A stretch of DNA of 44,879 bases from Myxococcales bacterium (GTDB lineage Bacteria; Myxococcota_A; UBA9042; UBA3505): positions 15,318-60,196 of the forward strand of contig PBVT01000011.1 of NCBI GenBank assembly GCA_002728755.1. The letters run 5' to 3'. Under the pieces are notes generated by a model. It saw only the letters and a program-made list of their open reading frames with translations. It was not told the origin of the DNA and did no database searches. Shown here one piece after another: positions 8,666-16,756 of the stretch. Numbering within the stretch: the first letter of the stretch is position 1; every line of letters begins with the position of its first letter. The position numbers and the translations under genes are program-made.

Positions 8666-10333
8666 ATGATCCCCTATCTGTCCATACTCATCGCTCTCCC
8701 GGTAGTCGCCGCCATTATCCTGGCGTTCGTCCCTCGGGATGCACGCGGTGTCCACCGTAACCTTACTCTGGTGGTCGCGATAGCGGAGTTCCTTATTTCC
8801 CTCGGAATGTGGTTCTCGTTCGACTCGGATCCAGCGAAGATCTTTCAGTTTCGTGAGCAACTCGGTGGGAGCGTATTTGGTGTACAGTTCATGTTGGGTA
8901 TCGATGGGCCAGCCTTGCTGCTCATCATGCTCACTACCTTCTTGATGCCTCTTGTCGTGCTCAGCACCTACAAGTCCGTAAACGACCGGGTACGAGAATT
9001 TATGATCGCCCTCCTTCTGATGGAGGCCGGTGTTATTGGTACGTTCTCTTCGCTCGATCTTCTGGTCTTCTATATATTCTACGAATTCATGCTCATCCCC
9101 ATGGCCCTGCTCATCGGTGTATGGGGTGGAGAGCGGCGAATCTACGCAGCGATCAAGTTCTTCTTATTTACGCTCGCTGGCAGTCTTCTCATGCTGGTGG
9201 CCATTATCGTTCTGCATATCAAGGCTGGCGGTCAGACGTTTAGTATCGAATCGATCCTTGCCAGTCTGAGCGCAGATGGGCTGGGTCAAAGTGAACAACG
9301 CTGGCTGTTCCTGGCATTCCTTCTCGCCTTCAGCGTAAAAGTACCTCTCTTCCCGGTCCACACCTGGCTTCCGGACGCCCATACGGAAGCGCCGACAGCC
9401 GGATCTGTGATCCTGGCGGGCGTGCTCCTCAAGATGGGTATCTACGGCATGTACCGATTCATGATCCCATTGTTCCCGGAAGCTATGGGATACTTCAGCC
9501 CCGCACTGATGATCATCTCCGTTGTGGGCATTATGTACGGCGCCTTTGTTGCGTACGCCCAGAAGGATATTAAACGACTGGTGGCCTATTCGAGCGTATC
9601 CCATATGGGATTCGTCATGCTGGGGCTCATCGCAATGACACCCACTGCAGTTACCGGCTCGATTTTGCAGATGATCAATCACGGTATCACTACGGGAGCC
9701 TTATTCCTTCTCGTAGGTATGATCTACGAACGACGCCACACCCGGGCCATGAGTGACTACGGCGGTATCGCATCGGTCATGCCGGTCTTTGCCGTCTGTT
9801 TCATCATCGTGACCTTTTCTAGTATCGGACTTCCGGGTACCAATGGGTTTGTCGGCGAATTCCTGATTCTGGAAGGGACCATGAAGGAGGCGGTTGCAGG
9901 CCGTCACACCTTTGATTCCTGGGCCTTGATTGCGAACGCCAGTGTCATCCTGGCCGCGACCGGTATCATCCTTGGGGCCGTCTATATGCTCACCTTGGTG
10001 CGACGCGTCTTTTTCGGTCCATTGAACAACCCTGCGAACGAGAAGCTCAAAGATCTCAGCTTCCGCGAATGGGTCATTTTGATGCCCCTTATCGCCAGCA
10101 TCTTCCTTATCGGTTTGCGACCCAGTCTACTGACCGACAAATACGAGAAGAACGTAGAAGCCTATCTGGTCGAATACCGCCCCAGGGTTTCGAAAGTCCG
10201 GGACCCCTCCCGAAACGCTCTCTTCTACAAGAGTACGACATCAACCACGGTGGAACGCAGCGGAGAGGTGCCGACGGTAGCCCAATCACCCGACCAGGCA
10301 ATCACGATTGGAGGAGAGACCCATGCTCCATGA
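8666..10333 (+). CDS. nuoM: NADH-quinone oxidoreductase subunit M (antiporter-like)
   Basis: Antiporter-like proton-pumping subunit of complex I. Signatures: FYEFMLIPMALLIGVWGG with the membrane Glu, FSVKVPLFPVHTWLPDAH with the membrane Lys, APTAGSVILAGVLLKMG, and YSSVSHMGFVMLG. 555 residues; the last 50 or so (after SLLTDKYEKN) form a polar cytoplasmic tail longer than usual. Starts three bases after the nuoL stop without a clear Shine-Dalgarno site, so coupling to nuoL is likely. Its 3' end overlaps nuoN by 11 bases. Confidence 0.96.
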   Translation: MIPYLSILIALPVVAAIILAFVPRDARGVHRNLTLVVAIAEFLISLGMWFSFDSDPAKIFQFREQLGGSVFGVQFMLGIDGPALLLIMLTTFLMPLVVLSTYKSVNDRVREFMIALLLMEAGVIGTFSSLDLLVFYIFYEFMLIPMALLIGVWGGERRIYAAIKFFLFTLAGSLLMLVAIIVLHIKAGGQTFSIESILASLSADGLGQSEQRWLFLAFLLAFSVKVPLFPVHTWLPDAHTEAPTAGSVILAGVLLKMGIYGMYRFMIPLFPEAMGYFSPALMIISVVGIMYGAFVAYAQKDIKRLVAYSSVSHMGFVMLGLIAMTPTAVTGSILQMINHGITTGALFLLVGMIYERRHTRAMSDYGGIASVMPVFAVCFIIVTFSSIGLPGTNGFVGEFLILEGTMKEAVAGRHTFDSWALIANASVILAATGIILGAVYMLTLVRRVFFGPLNNPANEKLKDLSFREWVILMPLIASIFLIGLRPSLLTDKYEKNVEAYLVEYRPRVSKVRDPSRNALFYKSTTSTTVERSGEVPTVAQSPDQAITIGGETHAP

Positions 10334-11933
10334 CCTGATGTTGCTGGCACCGTTGGACATCATGATCGTGATGTCCATCATCCTGCTTCTGGCATGCGTC
10401 GTACCCGTGCAGGGAACCCGCGCGTTTATGGGTCGCGTCCTGGCCCTGGGCTGTACTTTGGCCTTTATCGCCACAGCCTTTATGTGGGGCGAGCCCGATC
10501 TTCAATTAAAGAGCCATTCGTTCGCCGTGGCCTTGACCGTGGGACCTGCGACCCAATTCAGTTGGGCCATCATTCTATTGATAGGTTTCGCGATCGCCCT
10601 TGTCTCTGCGGATCATCTACCGGCCCAGAAGATGGATCATGGCGAATACTACGCCCTGCTATCGTTCTCAATCGTAGGCATGATGGCCATGGTGGCCGCC
10701 CGTGAGTTCTTCACGCTCTTCATCGGCCTGGAGATCATGTCCATGGCGATCTACGTTCTATGCGGCTTCAAACGCTCGAGCGTGTTCTCGGCCGAAGCGG
10801 CGATTAAGTACTTTATTCTCGGCTCTCTAGCGTCCGGTATTATGCTGCTCGGTATTGCGTTTGCGTATGGCACGACCGGCACAACCGGCATCGCGGATCT
10901 AGGCCTGGCATTGCGCGGTGGAAACCTGAGCGATGCGGCACAGCTCTATGCCACCATCAGCCTGGTGCTCCTCCTGATAGGGTTTGCATTCAAGGTAGCA
11001 GCTGTACCCTTCCATTCCTGGACTCCGGATGCCTATGAAGGCGCGCCCACGCCCATCACAGGGCTTATGGCGACGGGGGTTAAGGTCGCTGCAGTTGTCG
11101 CCTTTTTGCGAGTCTTCATCACAGCATTCGGTGAAGTCCAGACAGCGCTCGACTGGCCACGTGTCGTAGCCTATATGGCCTGTGCCACCATCATATTTGG
11201 TAATCTAGCTGCCATCGGACAGTCCAACGTCAAACGAATGTTGGCCTATAGCTCCATCGCCCACGCCGGCTATATCCTCATGGCTGTAGCCGCCCTCGGC
11301 GTACATATGAAGCGTCCGGAGGCTACACCCCAGGAAGCGACCGAACTGACGGGTGCGATACTCTATTACCTCCTGGTCTATGGCGTAGCGAATCTCATCG
11401 CCTTTGGCGCCCTCTCGCTCTTTGGCGCGCGCAATCGCGAAGATATCGATAACTTCGTACTCAGTGGTGCCGCACGCAAGCATCCCGTTATCGCCCTGGT
11501 CCTCTCTATCAGCTTGTTGAGCCTGGCCGGGATACCACCGCTGGCGGGTTTCTTTGCCAAGTTCAGCCTCTTCCGCGCCGTCCTGGTCCACGAACCCGAA
11601 TTGCTCTGGCTGGTCCTGGTATCGGTGCTGGGTAGTGCCGTCTCGGCCTACTATTACCTACGACCCATCGTTCGTATGTACATGTACGCAGAATATGAAC
11701 CCGTCCGCGTGATTCGCAGTGGTGCCGCCCATGTGGCTCTGCTTCTTACCACTGGACTTCTACTGCATTCCGGTCTTGCTCCGACGCGCTACCAGGATAT
11801 GAGTAACCGTGCCGCAGCGGATATGTCTCTCGCAGACTCCTCCCCGGTACAAGAAGCAAAAAAGAAGAACGACGTTCCTCTAAAAGCTACGGCGCTGGAA
11901 AGTGTCCAGGACGATCATCTGTCGAGCCGATAG
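10323..11933 (+). CDS. nuoN: NADH-quinone oxidoreductase subunit N (antiporter-like)
   Basis: Third antiporter-like proton-pumping subunit of complex I. Signatures: FIGLEIMSMAIYVLCGF (membrane Glu), FKVAAVPFHSWTPDAYEG (membrane Lys), APTPITGLMATGVKVAA, YSSIAHAGYILMA. About 536 residues. ATG 10323 has an excellent GGAGGAG (10310-10316) six bases before it, which decides the start against the upstream TTG at 10308. It begins inside the last codons of nuoM. The last 55 residues are a polar tail. Last gene of the run; its final 19 bases overlap the convergent gene. Confidence 0.96.
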   Translation: MLHDLMLLAPLDIMIVMSIILLLACVVPVQGTRAFMGRVLALGCTLAFIATAFMWGEPDLQLKSHSFAVALTVGPATQFSWAIILLIGFAIALVSADHLPAQKMDHGEYYALLSFSIVGMMAMVAAREFFTLFIGLEIMSMAIYVLCGFKRSSVFSAEAAIKYFILGSLASGIMLLGIAFAYGTTGTTGIADLGLALRGGNLSDAAQLYATISLVLLLIGFAFKVAAVPFHSWTPDAYEGAPTPITGLMATGVKVAAVVAFLRVFITAFGEVQTALDWPRVVAYMACATIIFGNLAAIGQSNVKRMLAYSSIAHAGYILMAVAALGVHMKRPEATPQEATELTGAILYYLLVYGVANLIAFGALSLFGARNREDIDNFVLSGAARKHPVIALVLSISLLSLAGIPPLAGFFAKFSLFRAVLVHEPELLWLVLVSVLGSAVSAYYYLRPIVRMYMYAEYEPVRVIRSGAAHVALLLTTGLLLHSGLAPTRYQDMSNRAAADMSLADSSPVQEAKKKNDVPLKATALESVQDDHLSSR

Positions 11934-12409
11934 CCGAACGTGAGGCCCAGGCGTGGGCTGACACCCGGTCCAAAACGATCGGTCATCGGACTCCAAACCG
12001 CCGTTTCCAGGCCAATCGTCGTTGCTCGCCCCATAAGCCAACGCACACCAAGACCGAAGTCACCGTGCGCAAGTCCATGGGTGGAATCGCCAGAAATAGC
12101 AGAGATACCTGCGCCAATTCGAAAATACGGAATGATGCGGGTGACATCGAGCTGGTACAGCACCGACACCGTCCCCCCACTCATAAGATCGTGGTCTCCA
12201 CCCTGCAGTTGGGCCTGAATATGCAGAACCCAGGTATCATCCATCTGGAACCCGACTCCAGCATGGCCCACATAACTTGTCCCGTCGTCTGGAAAGGCGG
12301 GGCCTCCACCCAGATCGAATAGAATAGCTCGAGGACTGGCTAGAGCGGAGGCCGCACAAAACAGCCAAAGGAATACCGTTAAGAGACAAGACGAGCGCAT
12401 ACTCCGCAT
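11915..12409 (-). CDS. Secreted outer-membrane beta-barrel-like protein
   Basis: 164 residues with a clear signal peptide (SCLLTVFLWLFCAASALA, then SPRA). The mature part alternates hydrophobic and polar residues and is rich in Gly, Tyr and Phe (GHAGVGFQMDDTWVLHIQAQL, YFRIGAGISAIS, FGLGVRWLMG), ending in GLTFGYRLDR, consistent with a small eight-stranded outer-membrane barrel of the OmpA/OmpW-like type. No specific family is certain. A second ATG at 12400 is an alternative start. Its 3' end overlaps nuoN in the opposite direction, so it is not part of the complex I operon. Confidence 0.7.
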   Translation of the reverse strand: MRSMRSSCLLTVFLWLFCAASALASPRAILFDLGGGPAFPDDGTSYVGHAGVGFQMDDTWVLHIQAQLQGGDHDLMSGGTVSVLYQLDVTRIIPYFRIGAGISAISGDSTHGLAHGDFGLGVRWLMGRATTIGLETAVWSPMTDRFGPGVSPRLGLTFGYRLDR

Positions 12410-12422
12410 GCTTTCTGAGGCA

Positions 12423-12431
12423 TGCTATGAT
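12423..12431 (+). promoter_or_regulatory. Candidate extended -10 promoter for the RsmJ-like gene
   Basis: TGCTATGAT is an extended -10 (TG-N-TATGAT, one mismatch from TATAAT). No good -35 is visible. It lies about 95 bases upstream of ATG 12527. A 7-base direct repeat GCATGCT (12406-12412 and 12420-12426) surrounds the start codon of the divergent gene. Confidence 0.25.
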
Positions 12432-12526
12432 GTCAAACCCTGCCCCGCTGTCCCCAGCGATATCGGGAGAAAGGCACTTTGGTCTTGACCCAGGCGTGCA
12501 TCTAGAGGACCAATGCCCCAAGACTT

Positions 12527-13360
12527 ATGGTCAACAAACCCCCATATCGGGCCTTTTCAAAGGCCGTGGTCACAACCACAAAAAAACCGTCTCCAGCGCA
12601 AGAGGAATTAGCGCGTAGTATCGCCGACCATATGGACGTCGCCTACTACCGCTACCGGAGCTCAATCCAACGCCTACGTGAGAATCAAGACGCCGATTAC
12701 GCTGTGGTCGTAGGTAGAGAAAAGATACGAATCCAATGGGACGGCGGCGACTTCTATCATCACCCGGGTATCTCCGTGTATCGCGTCGGAGTATCCAAGA
12801 TTACGCCTTTCATCGCAGCTTTACGCCCGGTCTGGGGTGGTCGAACATTAGATACCACCATGGGAATGGGGAGGGACGCTCTGGTCATGGCGGATAGGAC
12901 AGAAAACAAAGTCCTGGGGTTTGAGAAACACCCTGCGATCGCCGTACTTACGCATCTTGGCCTCCAATCTCTGACTCGAATGAAGCGGTTTCGCAAAGTG
13001 GTACCCAGGATTTCGGTGGTCCGAGGCGATAGCTTTCGTGTCATGGCTGGCCTTCTACAGCCGCGCTTCGACTATGTGCTCTTAGACCCGATGTTTCCAA
13101 AACCCGTATCTGGTTCCCGGGATATGGAGGTCATGCATCGCCTGACAACGCCATTCCCCTTCGACAACGAATTGCTACGACTGGCTGCACGTTCAGCGAA
13201 ACGACGGGTCCTTATGCGTTGGCCAGCGCACGTCCCCGTACCGTCCGTTGGGTTCGATATCGCCATCCCCGGAGCACGGAAAACAACGGTCTATCTCGTG
13301 CTCAACCTGAATCGACCAGGGACGCGTCGACGCCTTGGCTGTCCAAGGTCGATCGTCTAG
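12527..13360 (+). CDS. SAM-dependent methyltransferase, RsmJ-like (16S rRNA m2G1516 type)
   Basis: Class I SAM methyltransferase. Motif I is LDTTMGMGRDALVMA (about 108-122), followed by the acidic GFEKHP (E133) and the catalytic-type motif LLDPMFPK (D187, P188). The GMGRD and DPMFP pairs are characteristic of the RsmJ family, which methylates N2 of G1516 in 16S rRNA. The sequence continues with DMEVMHRL and AKRRVLMRWPAH, also in RsmJ order. 277 residues versus about 250 in E. coli; the first 30 look like a linker. ATG 12527 has no good ribosome-binding site, and a later start (Met36) is possible. The 3' end overlaps the convergent gene by 59 bases. Confidence 0.68.
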   Translation: MVNKPPYRAFSKAVVTTTKKPSPAQEELARSIADHMDVAYYRYRSSIQRLRENQDADYAVVVGREKIRIQWDGGDFYHHPGISVYRVGVSKITPFIAALRPVWGGRTLDTTMGMGRDALVMADRTENKVLGFEKHPAIAVLTHLGLQSLTRMKRFRKVVPRISVVRGDSFRVMAGLLQPRFDYVLLDPMFPKPVSGSRDMEVMHRLTTPFPFDNELLRLAARSAKRRVLMRWPAHVPVPSVGFDIAIPGARKTTVYLVLNLNRPGTRRRLGCPRSIV

Positions 13361-14408
13361 AAAACAGACCACTCAGCTGGGTAGCCGTAACGTAGCCGGG
13401 ATAGGTCATACGCAGCGCTGGGCTCTCTATGAGCAACATCGCCCGGACAAGGTTCTCGGGAGATTGCAACCCGCCTTTCCGACCATCAAAGATGCGTTCG
13501 TCCTGAAAGATCTGACGCAACATCCAGCCGCAGCCAGGCGCGGGACTGGGGGGAGTCCAGGAGATGGGCACCATACGACTCGTAAGCCCATGACATAAAA
13601 ACAATGCGTTCCTAGCCATTCGAATCACGGGATCATTCAACTCGTTGGAAAAATCGATCTCCGGGTGTGCGAGAAGATGAAGGTCCAGGTCGACCAGGCC
13701 ACGCAGACGTCCTCGAAAAAACTCATGCGCCAGATGGATCGCGAGGTGGGCCGCGAGATGGGTATCGGACAAACCCAACATCCCCGAGTCAAACTCCTGC
13801 GCCTGCGCAAATAGTAGCGCAGAAGGAACCGCTCCTCGCATGCGATGAATAAGTCGCCGATGTACATCCACCATCGACAGGAACCCGGGGCGCACCGTTC
13901 GCACCCATGTCTCCGCGTGACCGAGACGTTGATGAAAGCGGGGGCCGGTTCCGGTCAAACGTTGGTACCCATGTTGCGCAAGGACGGTCCGAGCCGATTC
14001 CAGATCCACATCGTGAACCAGAAGGTCCAGATCATTCATGGGACGTAGGTAGGGAGCGTGTCGATAGATCGACTGGCGCAGATGCATTCCCTTCAAAACA
14101 AGGCAGGGAAAGTCCAGATTGCCACGAATATGGGCTAGTCCCAGTCCGCTGATCAGCTCTTCAAGATGAATACTCTGTTCCAGCTCGTAGGAGATCGCCC
14201 GCTCTCTAGAGCGGAGAAGAGACGCGGGGATCTCGTCTGTGGAACGCTGCATTTGCAGCCCCTCGTAGACCAGTGGGCCCAGTCCATGATCCAACGCCGT
14301 TCTTGCAATACTCGGCAAGGCCGTGGTGGAGATTTCCGGGGCGCTGTCATGGCCGAGCGCGGCTCGACTAAGACGAAAAAGCTGCGCTCTAGTCTGCCGA
14401 GCCGTCAT
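13302..14408 (-). CDS. Nucleotidyltransferase-fold family protein (NTP_transf_5 type)
   Basis: 368 residues. The core CLVLKGMHLRQSIY...LRPMNDLDLLV (about 102-131) has the K-G and D-x-D pattern (D126, D128) of the uncharacterised nucleotidyltransferase family often found in polysaccharide and peptide-export loci. The C-terminal part is helical with conserved-looking His (HLAAHLAIHLAHEF). The true reaction of the family is unknown. Its ATG overlaps the stop of the WecA-type gene by four bases, so the two are co-translated and a role in cell-envelope glycan assembly is likely. The 3' end runs 59 bases into the convergent methyltransferase gene. Confidence 0.75.
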   Translation of the reverse strand: MTARQTRAQLFRLSRAALGHDSAPEISTTALPSIARTALDHGLGPLVYEGLQMQRSTDEIPASLLRSRERAISYELEQSIHLEELISGLGLAHIRGNLDFPCLVLKGMHLRQSIYRHAPYLRPMNDLDLLVHDVDLESARTVLAQHGYQRLTGTGPRFHQRLGHAETWVRTVRPGFLSMVDVHRRLIHRMRGAVPSALLFAQAQEFDSGMLGLSDTHLAAHLAIHLAHEFFRGRLRGLVDLDLHLLAHPEIDFSNELNDPVIRMARNALFLCHGLTSRMVPISWTPPSPAPGCGWMLRQIFQDERIFDGRKGGLQSPENLVRAMLLIESPALRMTYPGYVTATQLSGLFSRRSTLDSQGVDASLVDSG

Positions 14409-15955
14409 GAATCCAACGGCCCCTGGTCCGCCCCAGCGTGAGCGGACGTCGGATGACGTTGCACAACAAAGAGTTGTTCCGCACGACCGCTATAGCTGGT
14501 CTCGAAAAATTCAACGACGTATTCGCCCATTAGATACATAAAAGCGCGTCTCTGGTCGTCCACACTTGGGACGGTTGGAAATACGAAGCGTAACTCTCCA
14601 TAAATAAACCGATCGTCCATAAGTGGTACCACCAACTTACCGCACCGTGTTTCAATATCGGTCTTAGCCGAGACGTAGCGTAATTCGTGCTCGAGGTTTT
14701 CTTCTTTGTTCGGCCGCACGTGTAGCTTCAAATCCATACGTGTAACACCAAGGCATTTGGCACATTCTTTCAGCCCCTTCCAGGCGCCATCCCAACTATC
14801 TGCGCCTCGAATCGCACGCCCTTGCTGGCGAAGACGATCAAGCCCCTCATCAAATACACGTCGCTCAAGCTCACCAATACGTTCCGACATACGCAGAGCG
14901 ACCACATCTCGAAAACGAAGAAGATGAACCATTACAAAGACCAGGGTTCCCGCAAGGAATAGAGCGCCCCCCGCCAGGAAATCACGGGTCGCGCGTAATA
15001 CCAACGCGGTCACGGTCAACAGCATACAGATGGAATAGAGAACCAGTACTGTCTGGCGCTGGCTCAGACCGAGATCCATCAATCGATGGTGGACGTGCCC
15101 CTGATCCGCCGAAAACACCGGGCGACCTGTTCGAAACCGCCTCGCGACCGCGAACAGAGTATCGAATAGAGGCAAACCCAAAGCCAGTAAGGGAACCGCC
15201 AGTGCGACCAGTGTCGTTCCTTTCGAGGCCGCCGCGATACTCATGGTTGCCAGCACAAAACCGACAAACATACTGCCGGAATCCCCCATGAAGATGGTCG
15301 CGGGGTTAAAGTTGTAGAACAAAAATCCTACAATCGCCCCAGCCATACAAGCTGTAATTAGACACACCAGTGCACCGTTAGGACCATCTAGAAGCCCTGA
15401 TATGAAGAGGGTCACAACGGCAAAAAAGCTAACCCCTGACGCCAGGCCATCAAGCCCGTCGATCAGATTTACCGCGTTGATCACCCCCACAATCCATAAC
15501 ACGGTGATCGGAAAGGCCAGCGGGCCCAGGACAACACGTCCAGCTCCCGGTATTCCCAGATGCTCGATACGAAGGCCCACCAGGAAGACCAACGTCGCAA
15601 CGAGAAACTGCACAGAAAATTTCAGCCTGTGGTTCGCGCCCTGAATATCATCGTAGACCCCCAGGGCCAGAATCACACCACCACCACCGAAAAGCGCCCA
15701 GATGAACTGTTGCTGGTGTACCAACAAAAGTCGGCCGGGCTTGTTCAGGTACAGTAGAAGTGCGGCCACCGGTGCGAAGAACGCAAACGCAATGGCAATA
15801 CCACCGAGCCTGGGAATGGGCCGCAGATGTATCTTACGGCTCCCAGGCATATCATATAGCGTATACTTATGAGCCAACCTGCGAACGATAGGCGTCAGTA
15901 CAGCCGAAACGAATAACGCCAGGAGAAAGGCGGCTATATGTGTGCGTGCCAGCAT
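14405..15955 (-). CDS. WecA/TagO-type undecaprenyl-phosphate GlcNAc-1-phosphate transferase with C-terminal soluble extension
   Basis: Polytopic inner-membrane enzyme of the MraY/WecA family, which moves a sugar-1-phosphate from a UDP-sugar to undecaprenyl phosphate, the first step of O-antigen, teichoic-acid-like or exopolysaccharide synthesis. Motifs: RKIHLRPIPRLGG (40-52), VYDDIQG (D102, D103), NLIDGLDGLASG (163-174), NFNPATIFMGDSGS (D225), and HVHHRL (287-292), the last typical of WecA/TagO rather than MraY. About ten TMs end near residue 350. The remaining 165 residues are soluble and start with a coiled-coil-like stretch (SERIGELERRVFDEGLDRLRQ); the rest resembles an alpha/beta sensor-like domain but I cannot name it. 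Forms an operon with the downstream nucleotidyltransferase-fold gene. Confidence 0.9.
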   Translation of the reverse strand: MLARTHIAAFLLALFVSAVLTPIVRRLAHKYTLYDMPGSRKIHLRPIPRLGGIAIAFAFFAPVAALLLYLNKPGRLLLVHQQQFIWALFGGGGVILALGVYDDIQGANHRLKFSVQFLVATLVFLVGLRIEHLGIPGAGRVVLGPLAFPITVLWIVGVINAVNLIDGLDGLASGVSFFAVVTLFISGLLDGPNGALVCLITACMAGAIVGFLFYNFNPATIFMGDSGSMFVGFVLATMSIAAASKGTTLVALAVPLLALGLPLFDTLFAVARRFRTGRPVFSADQGHVHHRLMDLGLSQRQTVLVLYSICMLLTVTALVLRATRDFLAGGALFLAGTLVFVMVHLLRFRDVVALRMSERIGELERRVFDEGLDRLRQQGRAIRGADSWDGAWKGLKECAKCLGVTRMDLKLHVRPNKEENLEHELRYVSAKTDIETRCGKLVVPLMDDRFIYGELRFVFPTVPSVDDQRRAFMYLMGEYVVEFFETSYSGRAEQLFVVQRHPTSAHAGADQGPLDS

Positions 15956-16025
15956 ATTCGAATGGTGTCTACGTTCGGTTGAAGGGATCCAGCTATGATA
16001 GAAAACAAGGGCCGGGCTGCAAAGT

Positions 16026-16053
16026 GTACCCGACTATTCATAGATTCGGGTAC
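16026..16053 (-). other. Strong stem-loop between the gamma-carbonic anhydrase and WecA-type genes
   Basis: GTACCCGA (16026-16033) pairs perfectly with TCGGGTAC (16046-16053), and inside it CTAT (16034-16037) can pair with ATAG (16040-16043). It lies after the carbonic anhydrase stop and before the WecA-type start. No T-run follows on either strand, so it may be a factor-dependent terminator, an mRNA-end stabiliser or a protein-binding palindrome. Confidence 0.45.
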
Positions 16054-16062
16054 CGGAGGAAT

Positions 16063-16623
16063 TCACTTGAGCACATCGGTTTCTGTGGGCCAGACACCCA
16101 TCTTGCCGTAGCGCTGCATCAGCGCCACATAATGTGCACTACTATATTTCATCCAGTCCTTGAGTTTCTCGTCAAGGGGGCGCACGGGACGCGCCGGTCG
16201 ACCATAACAAAGCATGCCAGAGGGCAAGACGGTACCCGGGGTTACAAGACTACCGGCACCAAGGTACACATTATCCTCTAATACTGCGCCATCCAGAACC
16301 GTACTCCCCATACCCACGAGGGAACCATTTCCAACGGTACAGCCATGCAACATGACGCGGTGCCCAACCGTAACATCATCTCCCAATTTCGTACCAAACT
16401 GGCCATCGGTCACATGAATCACAGAGTTATCTTGAATATTCGTTCGATCTCCAATCTCGATCGAATGAACATCTCCGCGCACCACAGCGCCAAACCAGAG
16501 ACAAGAATACTCCCCCATCCGGACCTGTCCGATAACTGTCGCGCTGGGCATCACCCGGGCCGTCGAATCGAGATCCGGGGTATGCTCCTCAAAGGGCAAT
16601 ATCAAGCCTATATCTGTCATCAT
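16063..16623 (-). CDS. Gamma-class carbonic anhydrase family protein
   Basis: Left-handed beta-helix hexapeptide-repeat protein of the gamma-carbonic anhydrase / YrdA family, a metal-binding trimer. The three metal-ligand His are H70 (NSVIHV), H88 and H93 (VGHRVMLHGC); R49, D51 and Q64 of the family are also present (AVVRGDV, NIQDNS). About 186 residues from ATG 16623, the family's usual size. Start is uncertain: ATG 16623 and ATG 16620 are adjacent, with AGAGGG directly before them (too close), and the frame is open to a TTG at 16674. A strong AAGGAGA site 60-70 bases upstream instead serves a short out-of-frame ORF (16589-16681). Many family members have no carbonic anhydrase activity, so function is assigned at family level only. 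Confidence 0.88.
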   Translation of the reverse strand: MMTDIGLILPFEEHTPDLDSTARVMPSATVIGQVRMGEYSCLWFGAVVRGDVHSIEIGDRTNIQDNSVIHVTDGQFGTKLGDDVTVGHRVMLHGCTVGNGSLVGMGSTVLDGAVLEDNVYLGAGSLVTPGTVLPSGMLCYGRPARPVRPLDEKLKDWMKYSSAHYVALMQRYGKMGVWPTETDVLK

Positions 16624-16681
16624 CCCTCTCGGCAGATTCGAGCCCACCATCCCACGTTCCCCGGCACAGAACAACTTGCAT
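16589..16681 (-). CDS. Possible 30-residue upstream ORF overlapping the gamma-carbonic anhydrase start
   Basis: ATG 16681 lies a few bases after AAGGAGA, the best Shine-Dalgarno site in this divergent region, and opens a 30-codon frame (MQVVLCRGTWDGG...) that ends in TGA at 16589, 35 bases inside the carbonic anhydrase gene in another frame. It could be a regulatory leader ORF that couples translation, or a sign that the carbonic anhydrase start is mis-set by an indel. The peptide resembles nothing I know. Confidence 0.25.
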   Translation of the reverse strand: MQVVLCRGTWDGGLESAERDDDRYRLDIAL

Positions 16682-16701
16682 GAAAAAAATCTCCTTCGTC
16701 T

Positions 16702-16730
16702 TTGACCACCCGCCGGTGCGGGGATAGACT
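16702..16730 (+). promoter_or_regulatory. Candidate promoter with an inverted repeat in the spacer
   Basis: TTGACC (16702-16707) and TAGACT (16725-16730) are 17 bases apart. The spacer contains CCCGC-CGGT-GCGGG (16709-16722), a perfect five-base inverted repeat. A start near 16737 would leave about 20 bases before ATG 16757. The repeat could be an operator for the PEGA-protein gene. Confidence 0.35.
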
Positions 16731-16756
16731 CAATTTAGTTTCAAACGAAAAAGATC

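Noticed and set aside
8108..8860. Long minus-strand ORF (250 codons) across nuoL and nuoM
   Set aside because: Composition is the mirror of membrane-protein codons (charged, His/Asp-rich), no motif or ribosome-binding site, and both forward genes are certain.
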